A stretch of 64,000 nucleotides of DNA from Azospirillum sp. OGB3 (GCF_014192915.1 NZ_JACHYN010000003.1:496001-560000), one strand, 5' to 3'. Shown: positions 1-9,968, counted from the stretch's first letter. Made by a program: numbers and translations. Notes: generated by a model from the sequence alone, not told the origin.

Positions 1-399
1 TGTGTCTCCGGATCGTCATGTTCAGGCGGCAGTGGCGCATAACGGCGGCGCCGCGGAAAGCCGGGCGGCGATGGCGGGATCGGGAGAGCGGAAGACGAAT
101 GTGCGGCGGCATGCGCTGGCGGCACCAGCGCCGTTGGTCTGGGCGCTGGCGGCAGGACGGCTCCGTGTCGGCCATCGGTTCATCGGCGCACCTTCGCCGG
201 AATTGCGCGACGACGGAGCCATTCAGGAGTCATCCGTCACCTCATGAACCCCGGCCCAGGCCAAGAGTTCCCGACACCCGGCGACGGACCTACCGGGTTG
301 ACGCGCGACACGGCGGGGGAAAAGCGCCCGCGACGGGAGAGAGGAAGTGAGCGACCCGCGGCGTTACGCCCCGGCAACCATCCTTACGGAATTGGCCCT
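1..399. other. No supported gene at left edge
   Basis: Several short open frames overlap here on both strands. All are arginine/proline/alanine-rich, lack a convincing ribosome-binding site and resemble no family I recognise. I see no clear hairpin or promoter. The segment could hold the downstream flank of a gene lying outside the window. Confidence 0.5.
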
Positions 400-810
400 T
401 TACGCCACGCCCTTTTCCTTCAGGAAGGGGCCATACTTCTTGTCGGTACCCTGGATGTGCTTGATGAGCCAGTTCTTCAGGAAGTTCATCACCTCCATGC
501 TCAGCGTGGCGGTGGCGCCGGCGTGATACTTGCGCTGCACCTCCAGCACCTGATTGGCCAGCGCATCGTGCTCCGCCTTGTGGGCGTCGCGGTCCGGATA
601 GCCGAGGCGGGCGAAATGCTCCTCCTCATGGGTGAAGTGCGACTTGGTGTAGGCGACGAGGCTGTCGAGGATGCCGCCCAGCGCCTCCTTGCTGCGCCCC
701 GCCTGAACGGCGTCGAACAGCTCGTTGACCAGGGCGACCAGTTGCTTGTGCTCCTCGTCGAACTGCTTGATCCCGACGCTCAGCTTGTCGTTCCACACCA
801 TCAGCGGCAT
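400..810 (-). CDS. Bacteriohemerythrin
   Basis: Cytoplasmic O2-binding four-helix protein of 136 residues, the usual length for a single-domain bacteriohemerythrin. The non-heme di-iron ligand pattern is visible: an early DEEH motif, HFTHEEEHF in helix 2, HKAEH in helix 3 and HIQGTD in helix 4. Family knowledge: these proteins bind O2 (sometimes NO) and deliver it to oxygenases or take part in aerotaxis. The start at MPLMVWND is chosen because GAGGGGACGG lies about 5 nt upstream. An in-frame ATG ten codons earlier has no such site. It is transcribed toward the window edge and is a single gene here. Confidence 0.93.
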   Translation of the reverse strand: MPLMVWNDKLSVGIKQFDEEHKQLVALVNELFDAVQAGRSKEALGGILDSLVAYTKSHFTHEEEHFARLGYPDRDAHKAEHDALANQVLEVQRKYHAGATATLSMEVMNFLKNWLIKHIQGTDKKYGPFLKEKGVA

Positions 811-921
811 TTCGTTCCGTCCCCTCGCGCTGGGCCTCACATGACCGGCCGGGGAAAACCCCAGGCCGCGAAAGGGTAACGTCTTCGCGTGGACGCTTCA
901 ACGGTCGGCAACGCAACGCCC

Positions 922-946
922 GGAACCAATCCGACGGGCGGCTGTT
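922..946 (+). promoter_or_regulatory. Possible EcfG-type (general stress) promoter
   Basis: GGAAC (922-926) is followed after 16 bases by TGTT (943-946). The alphaproteobacterial EcfG consensus is GGAAC-N16/17-CGTT, so one base of the -10 element deviates. It sits about 33 bp upstream of the DUF3072 gene. A phyR gene is present in the window, which fits, but one short motif match is weak evidence. Confidence 0.35.
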
Positions 947-978
947 CGTCAGACGTTTCCAGAACAAAGGAACATTCC

Positions 979-1266
979 ATGAACGCGAAACGCGACAGCA
1001 ATGGCGAGAAGCAGCCCCCTCGCGCAGAGGCCCCGAATCCGGAGAGCAACCCGAAAACGACGCCCGCCGGGGGAACCGACCACTCGAACCGCGAGAAGGA
1101 CCCGGACGACTGGACGACGGGTGACGAGCCGATGACCGGGGCGCAGGCCTCCTACCTGAAGACGCTCAGCGAGGAGGCCGGCGAAGGCTTCGATGGAGAT
1201 TTGACGAAGGCCGAAGCCTCCAAACGCATCGACGCCCTTCAGGACAAGACCGGCCGCGGCACCTGA
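979..1266 (+). CDS. DUF3072 domain protein
   Basis: Small hydrophilic protein of 95 residues. The first half is low-complexity, rich in Asn, Pro, Glu, Lys and Gly. The second half carries the DUF3072 core (MTGAQASYLKTLSEEAGE ... LTKAEASKRIDALQ), which is usually placed at the C-terminus, as here. Function is unknown; family members often appear with stress-type small proteins. The start is the ATG preceded by AAAGGAAC; an upstream GTG/ATG extension would lack a site. An EcfG-like promoter motif lies just upstream. It converges with dppF, with 39 bp between the stops. Confidence 0.85.
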   Translation: MNAKRDSNGEKQPPRAEAPNPESNPKTTPAGGTDHSNREKDPDDWTTGDEPMTGAQASYLKTLSEEAGEGFDGDLTKAEASKRIDALQDKTGRGT

Positions 1267-1305
1267 CGGGAGACGCCGCGGCCCCAGGCCCAGATGCTCA
1301 GGCCC

Positions 1306-2309
<1,004 letters not shown>

Positions 2310-2310
<1 letters not shown>

Positions 2311-3323
2311 CACAGAACCTCCCCGGCGCCGACCGGAGCATCGGGACTCAAATTGTCGGATAGCGGATAGAAACAACGCGCCTTGCCGGCGTCCACGTCG
2401 AACAGGGCCGGCCGCTCGATGCGGCAGCGGTCGGTGGCGAAGCGGCAGCGCGGGTTGAACAGGCAACCCTGCGGCCGGTCGCCGATGCCCGGCACCACGC
2501 CGGGAATCGTCGGCAGCCGGCGCTTGCCGAGCGCCCGCTCCGGCAGTGCGTCGAGCAGCGCGCCGGTGTAGGGGTGGCGCGGCGCCTTGAACAGGGCGTC
2601 CACCGGGCGCGTCTCGGCGACCTGACCGGCGTACATGACGACCACCCGCTGCGCCGTCTCCGCCACCACGCCCATGTCGTGGGTGATGAGGATCAGGGCC
2701 ATGCCCCGCTCCTTCTGGAGGCGGACCAGCAGGTCGAGGATCTGCTTCTGGATGGTCACGTCCAGCGCTGTCGTCGGCTCGTCCGCGACCAGCAGGCGCG
2801 GGTTGCAGGCGATGGCGATGGCGATCATCACGCGCTGGTTCATGCCGCCGGAGAGCTGGTGCGGGAAGGCCGACAGGCGGCTTTCCGGGGCCGGGATGCC
2901 GACCTGCTCCAGCAGCTCGATGGCGCGGTTGCGCAGCGCCTTGCCGGACAGCCCCTCATGCACCTTCAGCGTCTCCATGATCTGGAAACCGACGGTGAAG
3001 CAGGGGTTCAGGCTGGTCATCGGCTCCTGGAAGACCATGGCCACGTCCTTGCCGGTGATCTTCCGGCGCTGCGACGGGCTCATCGCCAGCAGGTCCTTGC
3101 CGCCGAACTGCATGCGGTCGGCGATCACCGTGCCGTTGGAGCCGAGCAGGCCCATCACGGCGAGCGAGGTCACGGACTTGCCGGACCCGGACTCGCCGAC
3201 GATGCCCACCACCTCGCCCTCGTCCACGGTGAGGTCGATCCCGTCCACCGCGCGGAAGGTGCCGGCGCGCGTGGTGAACTCGACGGACAGGTTCTTGATG
3301 TCGAGAAGAGGCATGGCAGGCAT
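2310..3323 (-). CDS. dppD: Dipeptide ABC transporter ATPase DppD
   Basis: Second nucleotide-binding subunit (337 residues) that pairs with DppF at the inner membrane. Walker A GESGSGKS, Walker [11 protein letters not shown] and the C-terminal [14 protein letters not shown] cysteine region are seen. The ABC signature reads LSGGMNQRV, with Met in place of the usual Gln, a variant common in DppD/OppD. The ATG at 3323 overlaps the dppC stop by one base; a second ATG three codons later is an alternative. Confidence 0.95.
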
Positions 3324-4249
3324 CAGCGTTTCAGCTTGGGGTCGAGCGCGTCGCGCAGCCCGTCGCCCAGCAGGTTGAAGGCCAGCACCGTCACCAGGAT
3401 GGCCACACCGGGCCAGGTGACGACCCAGGGGGCGCGCTGGAGGAACTGGAGGGAGGAAGCCAGCATGGTGCCCCATTCCGGCGTCGGCGGCTGCGCGCCC
3501 AGGCCGAGGAAGCCCAGCGCCGCGGCATCCAGGATCGCCGTGGAGAAGCCGAGCGTCGCCTGGACGATCAGCGGCGCCACGCAGTTCGGCAGGATCACCA
3601 CCAGCATCAGCCGCAGCGGCCCGGCTCCCGCCACGCGGGAGGCGACGACGTAGTCCTTGTTCGTCTCCGCCATCACGGCGGCACGGGTCAGGCGGGCGTA
3701 GTGCGGGATGACCACGATGGACACGGCCAGCATGGCGTTGACCAGCCCCGGCCCGAGGATCGCCGCCACCACCACGGCCAGCAGCAGGCTGGGCAGCGAC
3801 AGCAGGATGTCCATAAAGCGCATGACCAGCGCGTCGGTGACGCCGCCGAAGAAGCCGGCGACCATGCCCAGCGCGAGACCGACCGCCAGCGACAGCGTGA
3901 CGACGATCAGGCCGATCATCATCGACAGCCGAGCGCCGAAGATCAGGCGGGACAGCATGTCGCGCCCGATGTCGTCGGTGCCGAGGAGGAAGGCCCAGCG
4001 CCCGCCCTCCTGCCAGACCGGCGGCACCAGGATGGCGTCACGGTACTGGATGTTGGGATCGTGCGGCGCCACCAGCTCGGCGAACAGCGCGACCACCGCG
4101 ATCAGCAGGATCACGGCGAGGCCGGCCATGGCCCCCTTGTTCTGCCGGAAATGGTACCAGAACTCGACCAGCGGGTGCGGCGGCTGGGAAACCGGCGGGG
4201 AGGCGGCCGGAAGAGTCTCCGGAAGGCCCGTCGTCGTAGGAGTCGTCAT
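3323..4249 (-). CDS. dppC: Dipeptide ABC transporter permease DppC
   Basis: Inner-membrane permease of 308 residues. A Pro/Thr-rich cytoplasmic N-terminus (about 25 residues) leads to a first membrane helix ([18 protein letters not shown]). A periplasmic loop with the DppC-type [20 protein letters not shown] motif follows, then five further helices. The EAA-type coupling loop is near [21 protein letters not shown]. The gene starts 8 bp after the dppB stop and is coupled to dppD. Confidence 0.95.
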   Translation of the reverse strand: MTTPTTTGLPETLPAASPPVSQPPHPLVEFWYHFRQNKGAMAGLAVILLIAVVALFAELVAPHDPNIQYRDAILVPPVWQEGGRWAFLLGTDDIGRDMLSRLIFGARLSMMIGLIVVTLSLAVGLALGMVAGFFGGVTDALVMRFMDILLSLPSLLLAVVVAAILGPGLVNAMLAVSIVVIPHYARLTRAAVMAETNKDYVVASRVAGAGPLRLMLVVILPNCVAPLIVQATLGFSTAILDAAALGFLGLGAQPPTPEWGTMLASSLQFLQRAPWVVTWPGVAILVTVLAFNLLGDGLRDALDPKLKR

Positions 4250-4257
4250 GGCTCACC

Positions 4258-5268
4258 TCACCGCGAATGGCGGATGCGCGGGTTCAGGACGCCGTAGAGA
4301 ACGTCCACCAGCAGGTTCACGGTCATCACCGTCGTCGCGATCAGCAGTACCCCGCCCTGAAGCGCCGGATAATCGCGGCGGTTGATGCTCTCGATCAGCC
4401 ACTTGCCCACGCCGGGCCAGGAGAAGATGGTCTCGGTCAGGATCGCGCCGCCCAGCAGCGTGCCCACCTGGAGACCGATCACGGTGACCACGGGGATCAG
4501 CGCGTTGCGCAGCGCGTGCAGGCCGATCACTCGCTTGCCCGCCAGCCCCTTGGCCTTGGCGGTGCGGATGTAGTCCTCGCCCAGCACCTCCAGCATGGCG
4601 GAGCGCGTCATGCGCGCCACGACGGCCAGCGGAACGGTGCCGAGAACGATCATCGGCAGGATGAGGTGGTGCAGCGCCGACCAGAAGGCGCCGTATTCGC
4701 CGGCCATCAGCGTGTCGATCAGCATGAAGCCGGTCACCGGCTCCACGTAATAGAGCAGGTCGAGCCGCCCGGACACCGGGGTCCAGCCAAGCCCCACCGA
4801 GAAGAACAGGATCAGCAGCAGGCCCCACCAGAAGATCGGCATGGAATAGCCCGTCAGGCTGATGCCCATCACGCCATGGTCGAAGACCGAGCCGCGCCGC
4901 ACCGCCGCGATGATTCCCGCGGGCAGGCCGACCACGGTGGCGAACAGCATGGCAAGCGCCGCCAGTTCCAGCGTCGCCGGGAACAGCGTCACGAATTCGC
5001 TGAACACCGAATTGCGCGTCACCAGCGACACGCCGAGGTCGCCCTGGAGGACGCCGCCGATGTAATCGAGGAACTGCTGCCACAGGGGCCGGTCCAGCCC
5101 CAGCTCGTGCCGCAGTTCGAGAAGCCGTTCGGGGGGGATTCCGCGCTCGCCGACGCGCACCTCGATGGGGTCGCCGGGGACAAGGCGGATCAGAAGGAAG
5201 GTCAGGAAGGTGACGCCGAGAAAGGTCGGAATCACCAGGCTCACCCGCGTCAGGATGAAGCGTAGCAT
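4258..5268 (-). CDS. dppB: Dipeptide ABC transporter permease DppB
   Basis: Inner-membrane permease of 336 residues, partner of DppC. It has the classical DppB N-terminus (MLRFILTRVSLVIPTFLGVT), the LVPGDP motif before the large periplasmic loop, and six predicted helices with the coupling loop near RTAKAKGLAGKRVIGLHALRN. The start is the ATG giving the canonical N-terminus; a further upstream ATG would add eleven atypical residues. It is separated from dppA by 131 bp containing two hairpins, the largest gap in the operon. Confidence 0.95.
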   Translation of the reverse strand: MLRFILTRVSLVIPTFLGVTFLTFLLIRLVPGDPIEVRVGERGIPPERLLELRHELGLDRPLWQQFLDYIGGVLQGDLGVSLVTRNSVFSEFVTLFPATLELAALAMLFATVVGLPAGIIAAVRRGSVFDHGVMGISLTGYSMPIFWWGLLLILFFSVGLGWTPVSGRLDLLYYVEPVTGFMLIDTLMAGEYGAFWSALHHLILPMIVLGTVPLAVVARMTRSAMLEVLGEDYIRTAKAKGLAGKRVIGLHALRNALIPVVTVIGLQVGTLLGGAILTETIFSWPGVGKWLIESINRRDYPALQGGVLLIATTVMTVNLLVDVLYGVLNPRIRHSR

Positions 5269-5301
5269 CGGATCGTCACCGGGGGCTCGAAACGAAAGCA
5301 A

Positions 5302-5366
5302 GGGGGCCGCGGCCCCCTTTTTACCTCTGCATCCGCAAAGGGAAGCCGGGGGTTTAATGCCCCGGC
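5302..5366 (-). promoter_or_regulatory. Two hairpins between dppA and dppB
   Basis: A perfect 16-bp palindrome (GGGGGCCGCGGCCCCC, 5302-5317) and a second stem (CCGGGG/CCCCGG, 5347-5366) lie in the dppA-dppB spacer. In the direction of transcription neither is followed by a strong U run; the run of five T lies on the opposite strand. I infer an mRNA-stabilising or partially attenuating element that keeps dppA transcripts more abundant than the rest of the operon. This is common in binding-protein operons but untested here. Confidence 0.5.
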
Positions 5367-5399
5367 GACCGCTTTGTAAAGCCGCTTGCTACGCTGAGT

Positions 5400-7001
5400 T
5401 TATTGTTTCAAATCGACGCCGTAGAAACGATGGATGCCGAACGGGTCCATCTTGTAATCGACCACATTCTTGCTCAGCGCCATGTGCACGACCGAGTGCG
5501 CGACGGTCAGCCACGGGGCCTCTTCCTTGAAGATGACCTGCGCCTGCTCGTACAGCTTGGTGCGGGCGGCGATGTCGGTGGTGCGCTTGGCCTGGAGGAC
5601 GAGGTCGTCGAACTCCTTGTAGCACCACTTGGCGATGTTCGACCCGCCCGGACGCGCGGCCTCGCAGCCGAGCAGGACGTGCAGGAAGTTGTCGGGGTCG
5701 CCGTTGTCGCCGGTCCAGCCCAGCATGCCCATCTGGTGCTCGCCGGCCTGGAGGCGCTTGCGGTACTCGCCCCACTCGTACTGCACGACCTTGGCCTTGA
5801 TGCCGACCTTGGCGAGGTCAGCCTGCATCATCTCGGCCATGCGCTTGGCGTTGGGGTTGTACGGGCGCTGCACCGGCATGGCCCACAGGTCGGTCTCGAA
5901 GCCGTCCGGGAAGCCGGCCTCGGCCAGCAGCTTCTTCGCGCGCTCCGGATCGTAGGGGTAGTCCTCGATCTCCTTGTTGTACGACCACATGGTCGGCGGG
6001 ATCGGGTTCTTCGCCGGGACGCCGGCGCCCTGGTACACCGCGTCGACCACGGCCTTCTTGTCGATGGCCATGTTCAGCGCGCGGCGGACGCGCACGTCGT
6101 CGAAGGGCTTCTTTGTAACGTTGAAGGACAGATAGCCGACGTTCAGGCCTTCCTGCTCCATCAGATTGATGGCGGTGTCCTTCTTCATCGCTTCCAGATC
6201 GGCCGGGTTCGGGTACGGCACGATGTGGCACTCGCCGGCCTTCAGCTTGGCGTAGCGGACGGCGGCGTCGGGCGTGATGGCGAAGACGAGGTTGTCGAGC
6301 GGCGCCTTGCCGCCCCAATACGGCTCGAACGCCTTGTAACGGATGACGGCGTCCTTCTGGTAGGCGACGAACTGGAACGGGCCGGTGCCGATCGGCGCCT
6401 GATCGATCTTGTCGATCTGGTTCTTCTTCTGAAGGGAGTCGGCGTATTCGGCGGACTGGATGGCCGCGAAGGGCATCGCCAGATTGGCGATGAAGGGCGC
6501 CTCGACCTTGTTCAGCGTGAACTTGACCGTGTAGTCGTCGACCTTCTCGATCGACTTCAGCAGGTCCGGCATCGCCATGTCGTTGAAGTAGTCATAGGCG
6601 CCGCCGGACACCTTGTGGAAGGGATGATCCTTCTTCCACTGACGATTGAACGACCACAGCACGTCGTCCGCGTTGGCGTCGCGGGTCGGCTTGAAATCGT
6701 TGTTGCTGTGCCACTTCGCGCCCTTGCGCAGGTGGAACGTGTAGGTCAGCCCGTCCTCCGACACGTCCCACGTCTCGGCGAGGCCGGGGACGACCTTGGT
6801 GCCGCCGCGCTCGAACTGCACGAGATTGTTGTACACGGGCAGCGAGACGTCGAAGCTCGTTCCGGTCGTGTTGACCATCGGGTTGAAGTTTTCGGGGCTG
6901 CCCTCGGAGCAATAGACGAGGGTCTTGGCGGCCTGGGCCGGCGCAGCAAGCGCCAAGGTGGCGGCAACGCCGAGCCCGGCACCCAGCAGGATGCGCTTCA
7001 T
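5400..7001 (-). CDS. dppA: Dipeptide-binding periplasmic protein DppA
   Basis: Solute-binding protein of family 5 (SBP_bac_5), 533 residues, first gene of dppABCDF. A Sec signal peptide (MKRILLGAGLGVAATLALAA) ends near PAQA|AKTLVYC. The mature protein shows the family 5 pattern: YNNLVQFERG ... VVPGLAETWDVSEDGLTYTFHLRKGAKWHSN near the N-terminus and PIGTGPFQFV in the middle. Length and motif order match DppA; a haem- or oligopeptide-specific relative cannot be excluded. The start is supported by GGGAGG about 9 nt upstream. A 24-bp leader hairpin lies at 7031-7054. Confidence 0.94.
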   Translation of the reverse strand: MKRILLGAGLGVAATLALAAPAQAAKTLVYCSEGSPENFNPMVNTTGTSFDVSLPVYNNLVQFERGGTKVVPGLAETWDVSEDGLTYTFHLRKGAKWHSNNDFKPTRDANADDVLWSFNRQWKKDHPFHKVSGGAYDYFNDMAMPDLLKSIEKVDDYTVKFTLNKVEAPFIANLAMPFAAIQSAEYADSLQKKNQIDKIDQAPIGTGPFQFVAYQKDAVIRYKAFEPYWGGKAPLDNLVFAITPDAAVRYAKLKAGECHIVPYPNPADLEAMKKDTAINLMEQEGLNVGYLSFNVTKKPFDDVRVRRALNMAIDKKAVVDAVYQGAGVPAKNPIPPTMWSYNKEIEDYPYDPERAKKLLAEAGFPDGFETDLWAMPVQRPYNPNAKRMAEMMQADLAKVGIKAKVVQYEWGEYRKRLQAGEHQMGMLGWTGDNGDPDNFLHVLLGCEAARPGGSNIAKWCYKEFDDLVLQAKRTTDIAARTKLYEQAQVIFKEEAPWLTVAHSVVHMALSKNVVDYKMDPFGIHRFYGVDLKQ

Positions 7002-7137
7002 TCCTAACAACCTCCCGTGTTCGGTCGAATGGCCGCCCGTTCTTTTCGGCGGCCGGTGATGCGGGTTCATTTGGCGCGTGGCCGAATCGTCTGTCAACAC
7101 GCAACCAAGCCACATCACGCAAGCTCCACGGCGGGCG

Positions 7138-7608
7138 TCAGGCCAAGCGGAATTTCAGGCGCGGCCCGATCTCCGTGAAGCCTTCGCGCTTGTAGAACCG
7201 CAGGGAATCCGGCCAGTCCGCGGCGGACGGCGCCCCCACCTCCACCCGCGTCCAGCGATGGCGACGGCCGTGGTCGAGAACGGCCCGGATCAGCACCCGC
7301 CCCACCCCCGCGGAGCGCGACTCCGGTTTCACGTACAATTCCCGGATCGTCCCGAACCGGCCCAACGTGGAGATGCAGGCCCCCTCCGACAGGGTCGCGA
7401 CGCCGAGCGGGCGCCCCGCCGCATCCTCGGCCAGGAAGACCATGTAGGACTCGCCGGCGCCGCCCAGCAGGGACTCCGCGGCCGCCAGCATGACGGCCCG
7501 CGGCGTATCGTTCTGCCCGGCGGTGAGTTCAGAGAGCAGCGCCGCCACGAACCCGGTGACCACACCCGCGTCGGCAAGCCCAGCCTTACGCACACGAATG
7601 TCGGTCAT
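7138..7608 (-). CDS. GNAT-family N-acetyltransferase
   Basis: Acetyl-CoA-dependent acyltransferase of 156 residues, covering one GNAT domain. The beta4-alpha3 acetyl-CoA pyrophosphate loop is clear: LYVKPESRSAGVGRVLI. The C-terminal LRFYKREGF motif is typical of small-molecule or protein N-acetyltransferases. The substrate cannot be told from sequence. It is a single gene, upstream of dppA on the same strand but 136 bp away. Confidence 0.88.
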   Translation of the reverse strand: MTDIRVRKAGLADAGVVTGFVAALLSELTAGQNDTPRAVMLAAAESLLGGAGESYMVFLAEDAAGRPLGVATLSEGACISTLGRFGTIRELYVKPESRSAGVGRVLIRAVLDHGRRHRWTRVEVGAPSAADWPDSLRFYKREGFTEIGPRLKFRLA

Positions 7609-7817
7609 GTCCCAACACCTCCGCTCACGTTTCGCGAGGCAATCGTACTTGGGAAGTTTGTGATCCGAAACACCTTGCTTCGATCCTCGACCCTTCGATC
7701 CGTAGACCCGACTGCCCCTTTCACCGCACTCCCAACAATCGTGAGGGATATGAATTCAGATGAAGCCGAAACCGAGAAGGCCTATAAACCCCATCAATCA
7801 CCGGTTATAAAAGTTCA

Positions 7818-8237
7818 ATGATGCACATCAGTGGATACAGCATGCGCCCCATGATCGCCCTGGCTTGCGGGATGTTGCTGTCGGTCGCTCCGGCAATGGC
7901 TCAAGCTCAAGGCCCCGACATCCTCACAATATGGCAACAGTTCTCAGTTTCCAATTCACTTGCCAGCAAATGCGTGAAGCCCGACAAAGCGAAACTCACA
8001 AAATTTATAGAGAACTACCAAATCATCTCCACTCATGCGACCCTTCGCCTCAAACAAATGAATCCGGAATGGGGCCGCGATCGCGTTGATAAGACGATGA
8101 CAGAGCACTACACCGCGATTGACAAAGCCGTATCGGAATTTCTTGCTCAAGAAACATGCGGTGGACAGAAAACTAAAGAAGCTTTGCAACGTTTTGATAT
8201 GCAGGCTGAAATGGATTTTTCCAGAAACAAGCAGTGA
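7818..8237 (+). CDS. Small exported protein of unknown function
   Basis: 139 residues with a signal peptide of about 28 (MRPMIALACGMLLSVAPAMA core, cleavage near AMAQA). The mature part is mostly helical and polar, with two cysteines (SKCVKP and ETCGGQ) that could form a disulphide. I recognise no family. Codon use is noticeably richer in A/T than the neighbours (AAA, AAT, ATA, TTT are frequent), suggesting recent acquisition. Two consecutive ATG codons start the frame and a third lies eight codons in. No good Shine-Dalgarno is seen, but TATAAA ends about 7 bp upstream, so the mRNA may be leaderless. Confidence 0.65.
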   Translation: MMHISGYSMRPMIALACGMLLSVAPAMAQAQGPDILTIWQQFSVSNSLASKCVKPDKAKLTKFIENYQIISTHATLRLKQMNPEWGRDRVDKTMTEHYTAIDKAVSEFLAQETCGGQKTKEALQRFDMQAEMDFSRNKQ

Positions 8238-8241
8238 TCTT

Positions 8242-8279
8242 GCAGAGGGAATGGCTCCCTATCGCCACTATCCCTCTGC
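8242..8279. terminator. Hairpin between convergent genes
   Basis: GCAGAGGGA (8242-8250) pairs perfectly with TCCCTCTGC (8271-8279) around a 20-nt loop, directly between the convergent stops of the small exported protein and the methyltransferase. It lacks a long T run, so termination strength is uncertain. Confidence 0.45.
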
Positions 8280-8293
8280 CATTGCGTCAACAG

Positions 8294-9058
8294 TCAGCAA
8301 GCCTCCGCTTCGATGGTCAGGCTGTCCAGGAGAAAGCTGCCGTCCTCCAGGATGTCGAAGTGGCGGCGCACCTCGTCGGAGGCGAGATCCTGCAAGGCGC
8401 GGATGGCCTGGGCGCGCAGCTCCGGGGTGGAGGTGCGGGCGGTCCAGACGGCGAACTCCATGCGCAGGCGGCGCGGCGTCAGGCCGGTCACCGCGAAGCC
8501 GGCGCGCGACAGGGCGGCCATCCATTCCGCGGCGCTGTAGTTGCGGACGTGCGAGGTGTCGCGCAGCAGCTCCACCGCCTGGAGATGGGTGTCCAACAGC
8601 GGGTGCCCCGGCGACACGATGTCCACGAAGACCGCCCGCCCGCCCGGAGCCAGCACCCGCCGCGCCTCGCGCAGGCCGGCCTCGGCGTTCAGCCAGTGAT
8701 GGGCGCTGAAGCGGCTCAGCACCACGTCGAAATGGCCGTCCGGGAAGGGCAGTCGCTCGGCGGGGGCCTGTGTGGTGGTGATGTTGGCCAAGCCGCGCTC
8801 CGCCGCGTTGCGGGCCACCACCTCCAGCATTTGGGCGGTGACGTCCACAGCGACCACCTCGGCGGCGTGGAGGGCGGCGCGGTAGGCGACGTGGCCGCCG
8901 CCGCAGCCGAGATCCAGCACGCGGGCGGCGCTCTTCCCGCGCAGCGCATCCTCGATCTGGTCCAGGTCGGCACCGGAGGCGTGGACGACGCTGGTCACAT
9001 AGGCGTCGGCGCGCTGGCCGTACTGCGCGGCGACGACGCCGTGGTGGCTGTTGCTCAT
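8294..9058 (-). CDS. Class I SAM-dependent methyltransferase
   Basis: 254-residue methyltransferase of the UbiE/Methyltransf_11 type. Motif I VLDLGCGGGHVAYRAAL binds SAM, AVDVTAQML gives the acidic ribose-binding residue, and FDVVLSRFSAHHWLNAEAG plus LAPGGRAVFVDIVSPG complete the fold. The substrate is unknown. The start at MSNSHHGVV is preferred over an ATG 26 codons upstream, because that extension is atypical and would run into the operator. It is divergent from an MmyB-type regulator, an arrangement often seen where the regulator controls its neighbour. Confidence 0.9.
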   Translation of the reverse strand: MSNSHHGVVAAQYGQRADAYVTSVVHASGADLDQIEDALRGKSAARVLDLGCGGGHVAYRAALHAAEVVAVDVTAQMLEVVARNAAERGLANITTTQAPAERLPFPDGHFDVVLSRFSAHHWLNAEAGLREARRVLAPGGRAVFVDIVSPGHPLLDTHLQAVELLRDTSHVRNYSAAEWMAALSRAGFAVTGLTPRRLRMEFAVWTARTSTPELRAQAIRALQDLASDEVRRHFDILEDGSFLLDSLTIEAEAC

Positions 9059-9131
9059 GATGGCGATTCCGTTCGTGTGTGTTGGGGCGGGTTCGTCGTG
9101 AGGCTCCAGCATCGGCCGTTCGGCAAACTGG

Positions 9132-9164
9132 TACAAGGCAAGCGCTTATCCTGGTATAAGCGCT
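9132..9164 (+). promoter_or_regulatory. Operator palindrome over a leaderless-type promoter
   Basis: A perfect 9-bp inverted repeat, AGCGCTTAT (9141-9149), six-base spacer, ATAAGCGCT (9156-9164), lies 6 bp before the regulator ATG. It embeds a -10-like TATAAG (9155-9160), with TACAAG 17 bp upstream (9132-9137) as a poor -35. A start site about 7-11 bp after the -10 would place transcription at or next to the ATG, so the regulator mRNA may be leaderless. I infer autorepression and control of the divergent methyltransferase. Confidence 0.6.
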
Positions 9165-9170
9165 GCCACC

Positions 9171-9968
9171 ATGAGTTCCGACGACGATGCCCGGCACCGG
9201 CTGGGCGCCTTCCTGCGCGCCCACCGGGAGCGGCTGACCCCGGCGGAGGCCGGCATCCCGCAAACCGGCTCCGCCCGCCGCCGCACGCCCGGCCTGCGAC
9301 GGGAGGAGGCCGCCCAGCTCTGCGGCCTCAGCCCGACCTGGTACACTTGGCTGGAACAGGGACGCGAGGTCTCCGTCTCCCCGCAGGCGCTGGCGCGCAT
9401 CGCCGGGGCGCTGCGGCTGACCGCGGCGGAGCGCGTCTATCTGTTCGAGCTGTCGCGCAAGCGCGATCCCGACACCGACGCGGCGGACCGATCGGACCAG
9501 CCGCCGGCTCCGCTGCTCGCGGCGCTGGAGTCGATGACGGCGCCGGCCTATCTGCTCGACCGCGTCTGGAACGCCCGCTGCTGGAATGACGGCGCGGCCC
9601 ATCTCTTTTCCGGCTGGCTGGGCGGGGTGGAGCGCAACCTGCTGCGCTACGTCTTCCTCGACCCCACCGCGCGGGGCTTCATCGCCGACTGGGAGGACCG
9701 CGCCCGTCGGCTGCTGGCCGAGTTCCGCGCCGACACCGCCCGCCGCGCCGGGGATGCCGCTGTGACCGCCCTGGTCGACGGCCTGCGCGCGGCGTCGCCC
9801 CGCTTCGCCCGGCTGTGGGAGGACCAGGGCGTGCTGGAGCGGGAGGGCGGCACTCGCGGCTTCACCCATCCCCAGGACGGGACGCTGGTCTACGAACAAG
9901 TGACGTTGTGCCCCGCGGGACGATCCGACTACAAGCTGGTGATGCTGCTGGGGCCGCAGGCTCCGTAA
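9171..9968 (+). CDS. XRE-family regulator with MmyB-like ligand domain
   Basis: 265-residue transcription regulator. Residues 5-95 form a helix-turn-helix of the HTH_31 type, with the family signature RRRTPGLRREEAAQLCGLS followed by WYTWLEQGREVSVS. Residues about 110-260 form the MmyB-like ligand-binding domain (PAYLLDRVWNARCWNDGA, LLRYVFLDP). Family knowledge: such proteins are often repressors of adjacent redox or modifying enzymes and may sense fatty acids. The palindrome just upstream is the probable binding site for autoregulation and for the divergent methyltransferase. Confidence 0.88.
   Translation: MSSDDDARHRLGAFLRAHRERLTPAEAGIPQTGSARRRTPGLRREEAAQLCGLSPTWYTWLEQGREVSVSPQALARIAGALRLTAAERVYLFELSRKRDPDTDAADRSDQPPAPLLAALESMTAPAYLLDRVWNARCWNDGAAHLFSGWLGGVERNLLRYVFLDPTARGFIADWEDRARRLLAEFRADTARRAGDAAVTALVDGLRAASPRFARLWEDQGVLEREGGTRGFTHPQDGTLVYEQVTLCPAGRSDYKLVMLLGPQAP

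Noticed and set aside
5403..7007. Long plus-strand open frame opposite dppA
   Set aside because: Mirror of a clear periplasmic binding protein gene with signal peptide; no ribosome site and biased composition.
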